The notes below the pieces were generated by a model. The model saw nothing but the letters and a program-made list of their open reading frames with translations. It did not search any database and had not been told where the DNA came from. 64,000 nucleotides of DNA from assembly GCA_008012315.1 (NCBI GenBank), contig SSEL01000003.1:124001-188000 (forward strand), read 5' to 3'. Positions 63,170-64,000 of the stretch are shown piece after piece (within the stretch, counting starts at the first letter, position 1; each line of letters opens with the position of its first letter). The stretch is from Rhodospirillaceae bacterium. GTDB lineage: Bacteria; Pseudomonadota; Alphaproteobacteria; Dongiales; Dongiaceae. Made by a program: the position numbers and the translations under genes.

Positions 63170-64000
63170 CTAGGCGTCGTACTCTTCAATGATCAGGAAG
63201 CCGTCACTGCCGGCGGCACCGTTCGCAACTGCTGCTACCGTGTTGTAAACGGGATTCGCTCCAGTCGGGCCGGCACCGGAGTTGGGATCAGGTGCAACGC
63301 CCGCCATCGTGGCGGCGGTCAAGCGGCCCGGCGGCCCATAGCTCCCATAGGGCCCTGGCGAGGCGGCTCCCGGCAACACCTCGACAAATGTCGACCATTG
63401 CGGATTTGTGTATCCTGGCGAACCCGATTGGCCGCGCAGGTTGATGTCGCCGCCGATGCCGACGCCGCCGTCGCCCGTATTTGAACCGGGTGCACCTGAC
63501 GTGACCGACACGCCACCTTTGCCCCCGGTGGCCTGAAAATAGGGTGCGGTGCCGAAACTTGTGACACCACCATTGCCGCCATCGGTCGTTGATGTTCCAG
63601 CCGTGCCACCGGCGCCAACGAGATAGGGTTCGGTTGGATCCAGATCGGCAACCAGAAAGGACTTCATGGAAGCACCGCCGGCGCCGCCGCCGCCTCCAAC
63701 CGGAGACATCGAAGAGCCGCCCTTAACACCACCGGAGCCGCCGGAAGGACCATAGCACCAGACATCGATGCGCTTGGTCGCCGGCAGCAAGTCAGTCGCC
63801 TTGGTCAACGTGCCACTGGAGATAAGCTTCCGCCGGCGCAACAGCCGCCCCGTCGGCGCGCCTTGAATGATCTGCAGGATCGCTTGATACATCTGCGCGT
63901 CATTACCGGCATCAAGGGGTATTCCTGCGCCGAGGATTACATTGACGATTTCCTCCTGGACACGATTGTGCCAGTGGTGATCGAGGTCGGTGCCGAAAGT
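63170..64000 (-). CDS. Glycine-rich phage tail protein (5' end beyond window)
   Basis: The frame stays open to the right edge of the window, so the true start lies beyond base 64000; an internal ATG at 63892 is not the start. The upstream codons give HHWHNRVQEEIVNVILGAG then DAGNDAQMYQAILQII, a motif well known in phage tail-fibre/spike N-terminal parts. The C-terminal 200 residues are very glycine-rich (GGGGGAGGASMKSF, GGTAGTSTTDGGNGG), likely a receptor-binding tip built of glycine-rich loops. Confidence 0.8.
   Translation of the reverse strand, partial: TFGTDLDHHWHNRVQEEIVNVILGAGIPLDAGNDAQMYQAILQIIQGAPTGRLLRRRKLISSGTLTKATDLLPATKRIDVWCYGPSGGSGGVKGGSSMSPVGGGGGAGGASMKSFLVADLDPTEPYLVGAGGTAGTSTTDGGNGGVTSFGTAPYFQATGGKGGVSVTSGAPGSNTGDGGVGIGGDINLRGQSGSPGYTNPQWSTFVEVLPGAASPGPYGSYGPPGRLTAATMAGVAPDPNSGAGPTGANPVYNTVAAVANGAAGSDGFLIIEEYDA

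Overview
The window is high-GC DNA from an alphaproteobacterium, most likely a member of the Rhodospirillales or a close relative. The evidence is gene order and content: a ChvG/ChvI two-component pair followed by short HprK, RapZ, a mannose-type EIIA, HPr and enzyme I, then ahcY and a DivL-like kinase; the tsaE-amgK-murU-addB-addA-trxA block; a DUF3126 gene; and a GAAC-N7-GAAC LexA box. No rRNA, tRNA, CRISPR array, integrase or insertion sequence was seen.

Region 1 (1-14.3 kb) holds ileS (3' end cut off by the window), ribF, a MaoC-type hydratase and an amidase on the minus strand. An MFS transporter, an Hpt phosphotransfer protein and a Sel1/SPOR protein follow on the plus strand. A minus-strand pair encodes a trimethylamine-dehydrogenase-like flavoprotein and an MttB-family methyltransferase, probably for methylated amine catabolism, with a perfect GntR-type palindrome upstream. 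A lipoprotein serine protease and an NsrR-like Rrf2 regulator complete the region.

Region 2 (14.7-22.4 kb) is a plus-strand biosynthetic run: pyrF, a membrane protein, trpF, trpB, trpA, accD, folC and a lipoprotein, closed by a strong bidirectional terminator. Region 3 (22.5-45 kb) is almost entirely minus-strand. It runs trxA, addA, addB, murU, amgK, tsaE, then divergent fnr, then a DivL-like kinase with Tyr at the phosphoacceptor site, ahcY, a small zincin, and the regulatory PTS genes with rapZ, hprK, chvG and chvI. This links cell-wall recycling, DNA repair and envelope/carbon signalling. Region 4 (45-50.3 kb) has a GlxA-type regulator, an SDR, a HugZ-like protein, a DUF2182/DUF1326 pair, a LysE exporter and DUF3126.

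Region 5 (50.4-64 kb) is accessory. A visibly AT-richer, tightly coupled three-gene minus-strand operon (nucleotidyltransferase-like protein, XRE protein, unknown protein) looks like a toxin-antitoxin or defence module. Next come a phage-type adenine methylase, hicAB with two matched operators, an SOS-controlled pair (zinc-ribbon protein and SRAP/YedK), a small lipoprotein, a secreted PLD nuclease and a sulfotransferase-like gene. From 57.7 kb to the window end is a minus-strand prophage tail and lysis segment: an Rz/Rz1 spanin pair, a lytic transglycosylase, holin-like membrane proteins, a collagen-like fibre with 73-residue repeats, a DUF4376 protein and a glycine-rich tail protein whose 5' end lies beyond base 64000. 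The prophage boundaries are not visible.
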